Shown: positions 1 to 8,330 of the stretch, in pieces
How the letters are laid out: each line of letters opens with the position of its first letter
Numbering within the stretch: position 1 is the first letter of the stretch
NCBI RefSeq assembly: GCF_024807615.1
Contig: NZ_JANUCJ010000001.1
Coordinates: 248,001-312,000 of the forward strand
Source: Tsukamurella ocularis
GTDB lineage: Bacteria > Actinomycetota > Actinomycetes > Mycobacteriales > Mycobacteriaceae
Reading direction: 5' to 3'
DNA length: 64,000 nucleotides
The notes under the pieces: generated by a model
Seen by the model: only the letters and a program-made list of their open reading frames with translations
Told to the model about the DNA's origin: nothing
The model's database searches: none
Program-made: the position numbers and the translations under genes

Positions 1-249
1 CTCGTTCCCGTCGGTCCACATGTGGTGGTACGTGAGCAGTTGCGAGCGGCCGTCGAAGGCGTCGGCGAGGGTCACCGACGAGCCGTCCTCGGCGATCAAC
101 CGGTACTCGGGTAGCTCGACTGCGGGCAGGGCGCGACGCTGGGCGGCGATGGCGTCGAGCTCGCGGGTGGCAGCCTTCTCGCGGATGCGCAGCGCGTCGA
201 GCTCCTTCTGCCAGGTCTCTCTATCGACGACGGGCGGGATGGCGGTCAT
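1..249 (-). CDS. DUF899 (thioredoxin-like) protein, 3' end cut by window
   Basis: The first 83 codons are present; the rest lies beyond the window edge. The protein starts MTAIPPVVDRETWQKEL, continues through a charged helix (residues about 10–45), and reaches a YRLIAEDG…LADAF…LLTYHHMW stretch. This layout is typical of DUF899 proteins, a thioredoxin-fold family whose substrate is unknown to me. The ATG is supported by an AGGAG box 5 nt upstream. The gene diverges from a TetR regulator across a short gap with repeated GTNCAC elements, so it is probably that regulator's target. Family call is good; function is not established. Confidence 0.75.
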   Translation of the reverse strand, partial: MTAIPPVVDRETWQKELDALRIREKAATRELDAIAAQRRALPAVELPEYRLIAEDGSSVTLADAFDGRSQLLTYHHMWTDGNE

Positions 250-262
250 GACTACTCCTCGC

Positions 263-303
263 ATGTTCACAGCGTCCACATCTGCTATGTTCACACCGTA
301 CAC
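263..303. promoter_or_regulatory. Two 17-bp direct repeats, likely TetR operator
   Basis: Two copies of ATGTTCACAnCGTnCAC occupy 263–279 and 287–303, identical at 15 of 17 positions and exactly 24 bp apart. Each holds two GTNCAC hexamers 9 bp apart, giving four hexamers at 265, 274, 289 and 298. A –10-like TATGTT lies at 286–291 within the second copy. The position between DUF899 and tetR suggests autoregulation and control of the neighbour. This is inferred from position and symmetry only. Confidence 0.55.
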
Positions 304-327
304 TTGAAGAGCGGGGGACACAAGGGC

Positions 328-900
328 ATGGCGTACCACCACGGGGACCTGGCGCAGGCGCTGGTCGACGCGGGCCTGGAGGTCACGCGCACCGGCGGAC
401 CGGCGGCGCTGACCATCCGCGAGGTCACCCGCCGGGTCGGGGTCAGCCCCAACGCCGCGTACCGCCATTTCCCCGACCGCCTCGCGCTCCTGCGGGCGGT
501 GAGCACCGCGATCGAGCAGCGCATGGCCGACGCGATGCCCGTGACCCCCGGTCAGGGCCCCGTCGAGCGCCTGCGGGCGGTGGGGCTCGGCTACATCGCC
601 TTCGCGCTGGCCGAACCGGGCTGGTTCTCGGTGTGCTTCTTCGGCGACGAGGCGCCGGACCCGGAGTCGCTCAACGGGATCCCGCCGTACGTCGCACTGT
701 CGGAGGCCCTGGATCTCCTGGTGCACGCGGACCTGCTGCGCCCGGAATCCCGACGGTCCGCCACCTGGTCCTGCTGGTCGATGGTCCATGGCTTCGCCGA
801 GATGGCCCTGCGCGGACCGCTGCACCACCTACCGGGCGATCAGCAGTGGCCGCTCGCCGAGGCCGCGGTCGACGCGGCGATCCGGGGCGTCATCGCCTGA
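328..900 (+). CDS. TetR/AcrR family transcriptional regulator
   Basis: A 190-residue one-domain-plus-ligand-domain repressor. The N-terminal helix-turn-helix is clear: YHHGDL…ALTIREVTRRVGVSPNAAYRHFPDRLALL, residues about 3–50. The C-terminal part carries a WSMVHGFAEMAL segment typical of the WHG-type TetR_C subgroup. I chose ATG at 328 because family members usually begin M-x-YHHGDL; an in-frame TTG at 304 would add eight residues but has no ribosome-binding site. It diverges from the DUF899 gene and probably controls it and itself through the repeats at 263–303. The ligand cannot be told from sequence. Confidence 0.85.
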   Translation: MAYHHGDLAQALVDAGLEVTRTGGPAALTIREVTRRVGVSPNAAYRHFPDRLALLRAVSTAIEQRMADAMPVTPGQGPVERLRAVGLGYIAFALAEPGWFSVCFFGDEAPDPESLNGIPPYVALSEALDLLVHADLLRPESRRSATWSCWSMVHGFAEMALRGPLHHLPGDQQWPLAEAAVDAAIRGVIA

Positions 901-958
901 GCACCTCACGATGTCGAGCTGAGCGGGCGCGGACACGCTCAGGCGCACGTCCGACCGC

Positions 959-2524
959 TCAGAACCCCACATCGTGAAGGGGGACGCCGTCCGGCAGCGC
1001 CGCGTGCCCCGCCACCACCACGGTGCGACCGGGGAACAGCCCCGTGGGGCCGAGGATCTCGGCGAGGAGCCGCTCCCCGTCGGCGGCGTCCAGGTGCTCG
1101 GTCGGCTCGTCCAGCAGGACGACGTTCGCGGGGCTGAGCAGCGCCCGCGCCAGCAGCAGCCGGCGGCGCTGGCCCCCGGACAGGGAGTCGACGCCGTCCT
1201 CCAGCGGGGTCCGCACGCCGTCCGGAAGGCCGTCGATCCACTCCCCCAGGCCGACGCGGCGCAGGGCCGCGTCGATCTCGGCGTCGGTCGCGTCGCCGCG
1301 CGCCACGCGGCAGTTCTCGGCAACCGTCGTCGCGAAGACGTGGGCGGACTCGCCGAAGAAGCCCACCGACGCGGGCAGGTCCGCGCAGTCGCGCGCGGGC
1401 GTCCCGTCCACGAGGACCTCGCCGCCGCGGTCGTCGAGGCCCGCTAGGGCGAGCAGCAACGTCGTCTTCCCTGCCCCGGAGGCGCCGCGCACCACCAGCC
1501 TGTCACCGGGTTCGAGCGCCAGCGCGTCCAGTTCTAGCCGCGGGTGCGGGGCGACCGGCACGGTACCGGACGGCACCGCCGGCAGAGTCAGCAGCGGCGC
1601 GATCCGGCGCGCGGCGTCGGCGGAGCGCACGTACTGCCGCGCCGCGTCCGGCAGCACCGCGACGGCCTCGAAGGCGCTGAGCGGCAGCAGGATGAGGACC
1701 CCGAACGTGGTCGCGGCCGCCGAGTCGACCCGGGCGGCGGCGACGAGCAGCGCGGCGACCACGGCGATGCCGACGGCGAGCGGGATCGCCGCGTCCGCGA
1801 GCGCGCCGGTGCGGGCCGCGCGGTCGACGGCGGACCGTCGGGCGTCCTCGGCGCGGACGGCGCGGGCCCGGACCTCGTCCAGTCGACCCGCGACGGCGAG
1901 CTCTCCGGCGTGGTCTAGCACAGCCGAGGCCGCGGCGCCGAAGGCCTCACTGCCCGCCGCCTCCGCGGCCGCGCGGTCGCGGGTCGCGCGCGCGGTAAGC
2001 CACGGCGCGACGAGCCCCGCCAGCAGCAGGCAGACCCCGAGCGCGACGCCGGCCCGCGGATCGAGGAACCACATCCACCCGGTCGCCACCACCGAGACCG
2101 TCGCCGCGACCGCGGCGGGGATCACGGTGCGCACCAGCGCATCGCCGACCGCGTCGACGTCGGCGCCGGTACGGGCGAGCAGCTCGCCGTCCGAGAGCCG
2201 CACGGACTCCGCCGGCGCAGCCCCGGCGAGCCGGAGGTACAGCGCCGCCCGCAGCTCGGTGAGCCCACGCAACGCGACCCGGTGCGAGGCGAGCCGCTCG
2301 ACGTATCGCATCAACCCGCGGGTGATGCCGAGCCCGCGCACCGAGGTCACGGCGAGCGAGAGCGCGAGCACCGGCGGCATCGTCCACGCCTTCGTGATGA
2401 GCCAGGCCGAGAGCCCCGCCAGCGCGAGGGCGCTGGCGGCGGTGAGCACGCCCGCGCCCACCGCGCCGAGCGCGGCGAGAGGACGGGTCCGCATGGCCCG
2501 CAGACAGATCAGCAGGTCACGCAC
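959..2524 (-). CDS. cydC: CydC, ABC transporter subunit for cytochrome bd assembly
   Basis: Inner-membrane ABC half-transporter (521 aa) that, as the CydDC heterodimer, exports thiols/haem-related reductant needed to mature cytochrome bd. An N-terminal six-helix membrane domain (about residues 1–300) precedes an ATPase with Walker A GASGAGKTT, signature LSGGQRRRL and Walker B VVLLDEPTEHLD. The start is the GTG at 2524 (VRDLLICLRAM), overlapping the cydD stop by 8 nt, which implies translational coupling. A longer open frame upstream merely reads out of frame through cydD. It is the last gene of cydABDC. Which thiol is moved in a mycothiol-using host is not known from the sequence. Confidence 0.92.
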   Translation of the reverse strand: MRDLLICLRAMRTRPLAALGAVGAGVLTAASALALAGLSAWLITKAWTMPPVLALSLAVTSVRGLGITRGLMRYVERLASHRVALRGLTELRAALYLRLAGAAPAESVRLSDGELLARTGADVDAVGDALVRTVIPAAVAATVSVVATGWMWFLDPRAGVALGVCLLLAGLVAPWLTARATRDRAAAEAAGSEAFGAAASAVLDHAGELAVAGRLDEVRARAVRAEDARRSAVDRAARTGALADAAIPLAVGIAVVAALLVAAARVDSAAATTFGVLILLPLSAFEAVAVLPDAARQYVRSADAARRIAPLLTLPAVPSGTVPVAPHPRLELDALALEPGDRLVVRGASGAGKTTLLLALAGLDDRGGEVLVDGTPARDCADLPASVGFFGESAHVFATTVAENCRVARGDATDAEIDAALRRVGLGEWIDGLPDGVRTPLEDGVDSLSGGQRRRLLLARALLSPANVVLLDEPTEHLDAADGERLLAEILGPTGLFPGRTVVVAGHAALPDGVPLHDVGF

Positions 2525-4121
2525 GCGCCACCTCCAGCACCTCGTCGGCGGCGGCGAGCACCTGCGGGTCGTGCGCCGCGACCACGACGGTCGCGCCGGC
2601 GTCCGCGCGGGCACGGAGCACGGCGAGGACACGCGCGGCGAGTTCCTCGTCGAGATGCGCCGTGGGTTCGTCGAGGAGCAGGACCTCACGCCCGAGCGCG
2701 AGGGTGCGGGCCAACGCGAGCCGCTGCCGCTGCCCGGCAGACAGTCCGGCCCCGGCGGTGCCGACGGGCCACTCCCAACCGCGCTCCGCGACCACCTCGT
2801 CGAGGCCGGTCGCGGCGAGGACATCGGGCACCGAACCCGGTGCGGGGGCGCCCAACAACGTGAAGTTGTGTACCAGCGTGCCAGGCTCCACGTACGGGCG
2901 CTGCGGGCACCACGCCACGTGCGCCCACCAGTCCGGGCCTCCGGCCAGCGGCACACCGTCGACGGTGACCGTGCCCGCGTCCGGCGCCGCGAGACCCGCC
3001 AGGACGGTGAGCAGCGTGGACTTGCCCGAGCCGTTGGGCCCGGTGAGCACGGTGAGCCGGCCGGGGGCGAAGGCACCGTCGAAGCCCGACGGGGCCGCCC
3101 CATCCCGCCCGTCGACGGTGACGCCGCGGGCGACGAGAACGCCCGGGCGCGGGGTGCCGCGCACAGGAGCGGGCGCGGGGGCGTCGAGCAGGGAGAAGAC
3201 GCGTCCGGTGGCCTCGAGCCCCTGCTCGGCGGCGTGGAAGCCGGCGCCGACGGCGCGCAGCGGCCGGTACACCTCGGGCGCGAGGATCAGCGCGAAAACA
3301 CCGGCGAACAGGGTCATCTCGCCGTAGACCAGCCGCAGGCCGATGCTCACCGCCACAAGGGCGACGCACAGGGTGGCGAGCAGTTCGAGCGCGAAGGACG
3401 AAAGGAAGGCGATCCGCAGCGCGCCCATCGTCTCGGACTCGTTGCGCGCGCCGAGCTCGCGCACCGTGCGCTCGGGACCGCGCTCGCGGCCCAGCGCCCG
3501 CAGCGTGGGCAGGCCGGCGACGAGGTCGAGCAGCCGCGCGGAGAGCCGCGACATCGCCTCCAGGCGGCGCCGCGTGCGGTCGCGGGTGAGCAGGCCGATG
3601 AGCACCATGAAGATCGGCAGCAGCGGCAGGGTGCCGAGCGCGATGGCACCGGAGACCCAGTCCGCGAGGAACATCGCGAGGATGAGGACCGGCGTCGCGA
3701 TGGCGCTCAGCGCGAGGGCGGGGACGTAGCCGGTGAGGTAGGGCGGAAGGTCGTCGAGGCCGCGGGTGAGCGCGGTGCGCAGCTCCTCCCGGTCGACGGG
3801 CGTGCGGCCCGGCCCGACCGCGTCCAGTGCGGCGGAGCGCAGTTCGGAGACCACCCGGTCGGCGGCGCGCCGCTCGATGCGGGATCGCAGGTGGCTCACC
3901 GCGACCCGTACCGCCACGGCGGCCACCGCCAGCACGACGGCCTGCGTCACGTCGGCGTTGCCGGTCACCAGGCGCGCCAGCGCTGTCGCGAGCGCGAAGG
4001 CCAGCGCGATCACCGCGGCGGTCTCCACGACGCCGCAGGCGATCACGGTGACCATCAACCCGCGCGAGCTGCGCGCGTAGCGGAGCAGCCGCGGGTCGAC
4101 GGGAGCCCGGGTGTCAGGCAC
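2517..4121 (-). CDS. cydD: CydD, ABC transporter subunit for cytochrome bd assembly
   Basis: Partner of CydC, 534 aa. The membrane domain spans roughly residues 20–310, with GVVETAAVIALAF as the first helix. The C-terminal ATPase has Walker A GPNGSGKST, signature LSAGQRQRL and Walker B VLLLDEPTAHLD. Signature variation between the halves (LSAGQ here, LSGGQ in CydC) is normal for this asymmetric pair. It overlaps cydB by 8 nt at its start and cydC by 8 nt at its end, so A–B–D–C is almost certainly one operon, the order known from mycobacteria. Confidence 0.93.
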   Translation of the reverse strand: MPDTRAPVDPRLLRYARSSRGLMVTVIACGVVETAAVIALAFALATALARLVTGNADVTQAVVLAVAAVAVRVAVSHLRSRIERRAADRVVSELRSAALDAVGPGRTPVDREELRTALTRGLDDLPPYLTGYVPALALSAIATPVLILAMFLADWVSGAIALGTLPLLPIFMVLIGLLTRDRTRRRLEAMSRLSARLLDLVAGLPTLRALGRERGPERTVRELGARNESETMGALRIAFLSSFALELLATLCVALVAVSIGLRLVYGEMTLFAGVFALILAPEVYRPLRAVGAGFHAAEQGLEATGRVFSLLDAPAPAPVRGTPRPGVLVARGVTVDGRDGAAPSGFDGAFAPGRLTVLTGPNGSGKSTLLTVLAGLAAPDAGTVTVDGVPLAGGPDWWAHVAWCPQRPYVEPGTLVHNFTLLGAPAPGSVPDVLAATGLDEVVAERGWEWPVGTAGAGLSAGQRQRLALARTLALGREVLLLDEPTAHLDEELAARVLAVLRARADAGATVVVAAHDPQVLAAADEVLEVARA

Positions 4122-5148
4122 GGGGGCGCAGGCCGATCGACGGCGGGATCTGCGCGACGGAGATCCGCTGGCGGAAGACCCAGTAGGTCCACGCCTGGTA
4201 GATCATCACCAGCGGCAGCAGCACGACGGTGCACCAGGACATCACGACCAGCGTGTAGTGCGAGGACGCCGCAGCCTCGATGGTGATCGTGCGGGCGGGG
4301 TCGGTCGCGTTGAGGACGTTGGGGAACAGCGAGCCGAAGAGCAGCACGCTCACGCCGATGACGGTCAGCGAGGTCGCGAGGAACGCCGCGAGCTCCCGCC
4401 CGGCGCGGACGAGCGGCCCCGCGGCGAGCAGGCCCGCGGCGGCCAGGGCCACCATCGCCCAGGTCCACGGCTTGCCGTGCTCGAGCTGCGTCCACACCGC
4501 GAAGACGGCGCCGATCGCGGTGACGGGCAGCCACATCCGCACGGCGAGGCTCCGGGCGTCCACGCGGACGTCACCGTCGGACTTGAGCGCGACGAAGATC
4601 GCGCCGTGCAGGAGGAACAGGCCGAGGGTCGCGATCCCGCCGAGCAGCCCGTAGGGGTTGAGCAGGTCCCAGACCTCGCTGGTCATGCCGCCGCGCTCGT
4701 CGAGATCGACGCCGTGCACGATGTTCGCGAAGATCAGGCCCCACGCGAAGGCGGGGATCCAGGAGCCGAGTCCGATGCCGACGTCCGCCCAGCCGCGCCA
4801 TCTCGGCTCGTCGATCTTGCCGCGCCACTCGATCGCGCAGACCCGAGTGATGAGCCCCACCAGGATCGCGAGCAGCACGAGGTAGAAGCCGGAGAAGACC
4901 TCGGCGTACCAGACGGGAAAGGCGGCGAACATCGCCGCGCCGGCGGTGATGAGCCACACCTCGTTGCCGTCCCAGACGGGTCCGATGGTGTTGAGCAGCA
5001 CGCGGCGGCGCTGCTCCGCGTCGGCGTGGGAGCGCTTGCGGCCCAGGATCGGCATGAGCACGCCGACGCCGAAGTCGAAGCCCTCCAGCACGAAGTAGCC
5101 GGTGAAGAGGAAGCCTATGGCGAGGAACCAGTAGTCGGGGAGTGTCAT
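4114..5148 (-). CDS. cydB: CydB, cytochrome bd ubiquinol/menaquinol oxidase subunit II
   Basis: Multi-pass membrane subunit (344 aa) of the bd-type terminal oxidase, which reduces O2 with quinol electrons without pumping protons. The N-terminal FVLEGFDFGVG and the WDGNEVWLITAGAAMFAAFP segment are family hallmarks. A GAGG box lies just upstream of the ATG, 9 nt after the cydA stop. The length matches actinobacterial CydB. It is co-transcribed with cydA and the CydDC genes. Confidence 0.95.
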   Translation of the reverse strand: MTLPDYWFLAIGFLFTGYFVLEGFDFGVGVLMPILGRKRSHADAEQRRRVLLNTIGPVWDGNEVWLITAGAAMFAAFPVWYAEVFSGFYLVLLAILVGLITRVCAIEWRGKIDEPRWRGWADVGIGLGSWIPAFAWGLIFANIVHGVDLDERGGMTSEVWDLLNPYGLLGGIATLGLFLLHGAIFVALKSDGDVRVDARSLAVRMWLPVTAIGAVFAVWTQLEHGKPWTWAMVALAAAGLLAAGPLVRAGRELAAFLATSLTVIGVSVLLFGSLFPNVLNATDPARTITIEAAASSHYTLVVMSWCTVVLLPLVMIYQAWTYWVFRQRISVAQIPPSIGLRPRA

Positions 5149-5157
5149 GGCGGCCTC

Positions 5158-6669
5158 CTAGTACGCGAAGGAGAGGTGGTCGGACGAGGCCTTCCGGCCC
5201 GTCCCGTCGCCCTCGGGGGCGTCGTCGCCGGCGGGCGGATCGTCGATGTCGTCGTCGTGGGGCGGGTCCAGCGGACTGTGCAGGTTCGGGCCCTTGATCA
5301 CATACCGCCGGAGCAGGAAGAACCACAGCAGGTAGAGCGTGCCGTAGACCGCGGCGAAGGTGATGAGGGAGAAGGCCATCATCGTCACGGAGTGGCCCGA
5401 GACGGCCTGCCCGACAGTCAGCCGGATCGTGGGGTCGCCGTTCGGATTGGGCACCACCACCCAGGGCTGGCGGCCCATCTCGGTGAACACCCAGCCGGAG
5501 GTGTTCGCGAGGAAGGGCGTGGGCAGCGCGATGAGGCAGATCCGGCTGAACCACTTCTGGTTCGGGACGCGGCCGCGGCGGGTGACCCACAGGCCGGCCA
5601 GCGCCAGCACGCCCGAGCCGATCGACCAGCCCATCATGGCGCGGAAGGCCCAGTACGAGACGAAGAGATTGGGGCGGTAGTCGCCGGGGCCGAACTTCTC
5701 GACCGCCTCGGCCTGCAGCTCGGTGACGCCCTTGAGCGTCGAGTTGGGATCGCCGTTGGCGAGGAAGGAGGTCACGTACGGCACCTGCAGCACGTGCGTC
5801 ACCGACTCGCAGTTGTTGTGCGTGCCGATGGTGAGTAGGGAGAAGCTTGCGCCGGTCTCGGTGTGGCAGAGCGATTCCGCCGAGGCCATCTTCATGGGTT
5901 GCTGCTCGAACATGAGCTTGGCCTGCGCGTCACCGGTGATGCCCAGGCCCACGGCCGAGACGATCATGACGCCGAGGCCGAACCGGGTGACGGGGCGCAT
6001 CGACTGCGCCAGTTCGATCGCGTCGGGGTCACCCTTGCGCATGCCACGCACCATCCACCAGCCGCCGATCGCAGCGACGAAAGTACCGGCGGTGAGCCAG
6101 GCGCCGAAAACGGTGTGCGGGAACGCCGCAAGGGTGGTCGAGTTGGTGAGCACCTCCCAGATGCTCGTGAGCTCGGCGCGGTTCTTCTCCGGATTGAAGG
6201 TGGCGCCCACGGGGTGCTGCATCCAGGAGTTCGCGGCAATGATGAAGAAGGCGGAGGCGTTCACGCCGAGCGCGACCATCCAGATGCAGCCCAGGTGCAC
6301 GAGTTTCGGTAGCCGCGTCCAGCCGAAGATCCACAGGCCGAGGAAGGTCGACTCCATGAAGAAGGCGACGAGCCCCTCGAGCGCGAGCGGCGCGCCGAAG
6401 ACGTCGCCGACGAACTTGCTGTACTCGCTCCAGGCCATGCCGAACTGGAACTCCTGGACGATGCCGGTGGCCACACCCAGGGCGAAGTTGATGAGGAAGA
6501 GCTTGCCGAAGAAGTTCGTGGCCTTGAGCCACGCCTGCTTCCCCGTCACCAGCCAGAGGGTCTGCATCGTGGCGACCATCGGCGCGAGGCCGATCGTGAG
6601 CGGCACCAGGATGAAATGCATCACCGTGGTCATGCCGAACTGCCAGCGGGCAATGTCCAACGCGGTCAT
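5158..6669 (-). CDS. cydA: CydA, cytochrome bd oxidase subunit I
   Basis: Catalytic, haem-bearing subunit (503 aa). The haem b595 ligand His18 (VMHFILVPL), the b558 axial ligands in AFPHTVFGAW and TEMGRQPWVV, and the conserved acidic pair in EGLVAFFMESTFLGLW are all present, so the enzyme looks functional. The quinol-binding Q loop is of the short type usual in Actinobacteria. I chose ATG at 6669 (MTALDIARWQF), preceded by GGGAG; an in-frame extension of 11 codons is unlikely. First gene of cydABDC; a large dyad at 6718–6755 lies about 50 bp upstream and probably controls the operon. Confidence 0.95.
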   Translation of the reverse strand: MTALDIARWQFGMTTVMHFILVPLTIGLAPMVATMQTLWLVTGKQAWLKATNFFGKLFLINFALGVATGIVQEFQFGMAWSEYSKFVGDVFGAPLALEGLVAFFMESTFLGLWIFGWTRLPKLVHLGCIWMVALGVNASAFFIIAANSWMQHPVGATFNPEKNRAELTSIWEVLTNSTTLAAFPHTVFGAWLTAGTFVAAIGGWWMVRGMRKGDPDAIELAQSMRPVTRFGLGVMIVSAVGLGITGDAQAKLMFEQQPMKMASAESLCHTETGASFSLLTIGTHNNCESVTHVLQVPYVTSFLANGDPNSTLKGVTELQAEAVEKFGPGDYRPNLFVSYWAFRAMMGWSIGSGVLALAGLWVTRRGRVPNQKWFSRICLIALPTPFLANTSGWVFTEMGRQPWVVVPNPNGDPTIRLTVGQAVSGHSVTMMAFSLITFAAVYGTLYLLWFFLLRRYVIKGPNLHSPLDPPHDDDIDDPPAGDDAPEGDGTGRKASSDHLSFAY

Positions 6670-6717
6670 GCGTACTCCCTGGGCCGAGGGGCGGACCGGC
6701 ATCGTCGCCGACCCTTA

Positions 6718-6755
6718 CTACTACGTTCAGTAGTAATTACTACTGATGGTAGTAG
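6718..6755. promoter_or_regulatory. 38-bp tandem dyad upstream of cydA, probable operator
   Basis: The centre, TCAGTAGTAATTACTACTGA (6727–6746), is a perfect palindrome. Symmetry extends to CTACTAC at 6718–6724 and GTAGTAG at 6749–6755 with only two mismatched pairs. It can also be read as two dyads of form CTACT-N6-AGTAG (6718–6733 and 6740–6755) separated by TAATTA. The stretch is AT-rich in a GC-rich chromosome. It does not resemble the Rex or Crp sites I know from other cyd promoters. Confidence 0.7.
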
Positions 6756-6887
6756 AGATCGCCTCCGTTCCCAAGTGTTGAGACACAGCACACGTCCGCG
6801 CACCGCGGCCGACCCGGTGCGTCCACCGTAAGCCCGGCACGCCGCGCCCGCGGGGCGCACGGCGGATTCGCCAACTCCCCTCCGCGC

Positions 6888-8270
6888 TCAGCGCGAGGTG
6901 ACGGAGGACCGTCGATCCATGCGCCTCTGATGCGCGACACTGGCGGCGACCACGATCACGGCCAGCGCCGTCGAGAGTCCGACCGCACTACGCTGGTCAG
7001 GGTCGACGATCATCGCGACGATGACGAAGACGATGAAGGCGATCACCGCGTACGTCGCCCACGGGAAGAACCACATCCGCAGCGGCGACGGGACGCTCTC
7101 CCGACGGCGCAGGGCGATCTGGCTCACAGCGATGACCAGATAGACGAACAGGGCCACCGCGCCCGTCGTGGCCAGCAGATAGCCGAACAGCTTCTCGGGC
7201 AGCACGTAATTGCCGATCACTGCGAGGAAGCCGAGGACCATCGACGCCAGGACCGCGACGGCGGGAACGCCCCGCTTCGTGGTGCGGCCCGCCGCCCGGG
7301 GAGCGTCACCGCGGCTGGCGAGCGAGTACAGCATCCGCGAGGCGGTGTAGAGCGCGCTGTTGAGGCACGACGCGACGGCCACGAGGACCACGACGTCCAT
7401 GATCCCCGCGGCGGCCGGGATGTTCATGGCTTGCAGAACCGCCTGGTACGACCCCGTCGCCGAATCAAGAGTGTTCCACGGGACGAGGGCCACCACCACG
7501 AAGATCGAGCCGATGTAGAAGAGGCAGATCCGCCAGACCACCGAGTTCACGGCCTTCGTGATGCCCTTGGCGGGCTCGGGCGATTCGGCGGCGGCGATCG
7601 TCACGATCTCCGAGCCCATGAACGTGAACATGGTGGTGAGCATCGCCGCGATCACGGCGCCGGCCCCGTTCGGCATGAACCCGCCGGTGTCCCAGAGGTG
7701 GCTCACGCCGGAGACCCCCGAGCCCGGCAGCAGCCCGAAGATCGCGAGCGCGCCCAGCACCAGGAAGGCCGCGATCGCGAGCACCTTGATCAGCGCGAAC
7801 CAGAACTCGAACTCGCCGTAGTTGCCGACGGAGAAGAGGTTCGTCACGGTGAGGAGCACCACCACCAGCAGGGCCCACGACCACTGCGGGCCGCCGACCG
7901 TCTTCGACAGGATCACCGCGGCGGCGGTCGCCTCGACGGGGATCACCAGCACCCAGAAGAGCCAGTACAGCCATCCGATGCTGCAACCCGCCCAGCGGCC
8001 CAGCGCCCGCTCGGCGTAGGTCGAGAAGGAGCCCGTGTCCGGGTGCGCCGTCGCCATCTCGCCGAGCATCCGCATCACCAGGATCACCAGCAGCCCGGCG
8101 AGACTGTAGGAGATCAGCACCGCCGGCCCCGCGAGCTTGATCGCGTTCGCCGAGCCCACGAACAGGCCCGCGCCGATGACGCCGGCGATCGAGATCATCG
8201 TGATGTGCCGGGGTTTGAGACTGGTGCCGAGTTGATCGCCCTCGGTGCCGGTGTCCTCGCGCGTACTCAT
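6888..8270 (-). CDS. APC-family amino-acid permease
   Basis: A 460-aa polytopic membrane protein with about 12 helices. The N-terminal LKPRHITMISIAGVIGAGLFVGSA is the substrate-binding helix 1 signature of amino acid/GABA permeases (AnsP/GabP-like group), and EFEFWFALIKV and MGSEIVTIAAAESPEPAKGI are conserved loops. Substrate is not predictable. No strong ribosome-binding site precedes the ATG. A small dyad, CCGGA-ttg-TCCGG (8313–8325), lies about 45 bp upstream. It reads in the same direction as the cyd genes but is separated from cydA by about 220 bp. Confidence 0.88.
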   Translation of the reverse strand: MSTREDTGTEGDQLGTSLKPRHITMISIAGVIGAGLFVGSANAIKLAGPAVLISYSLAGLLVILVMRMLGEMATAHPDTGSFSTYAERALGRWAGCSIGWLYWLFWVLVIPVEATAAAVILSKTVGGPQWSWALLVVVLLTVTNLFSVGNYGEFEFWFALIKVLAIAAFLVLGALAIFGLLPGSGVSGVSHLWDTGGFMPNGAGAVIAAMLTTMFTFMGSEIVTIAAAESPEPAKGITKAVNSVVWRICLFYIGSIFVVVALVPWNTLDSATGSYQAVLQAMNIPAAAGIMDVVVLVAVASCLNSALYTASRMLYSLASRGDAPRAAGRTTKRGVPAVAVLASMVLGFLAVIGNYVLPEKLFGYLLATTGAVALFVYLVIAVSQIALRRRESVPSPLRMWFFPWATYAVIAFIVFVIVAMIVDPDQRSAVGLSTALAVIVVAASVAHQRRMDRRSSVTSR

Positions 8271-8330
8271 CCCGCGACGCTATGCCGATCGCAGCCGCAC
8301 CGCAGGCTGTGCCCGGATTGTCCGGAAACG

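Noticed and set aside
1023-4286. A 1087-codon plus-strand open frame antisense to cydC and cydD
   Set aside because: The translation is low-complexity Arg/Ser/Ala with no domain. The opposite strand encodes two intact ABC subunits, so it is a GC-bias shadow. Similar long shadows opposite ygfZ, the TIGR01777 gene and purL were dropped for the same reason.
8313-8325. CCGGA-ttg-TCCGG as an operator for the permease at 6888
   Set aside because: Five-base GC-rich arms are frequent by chance in this composition. There is no second copy and no adjacent regulator.
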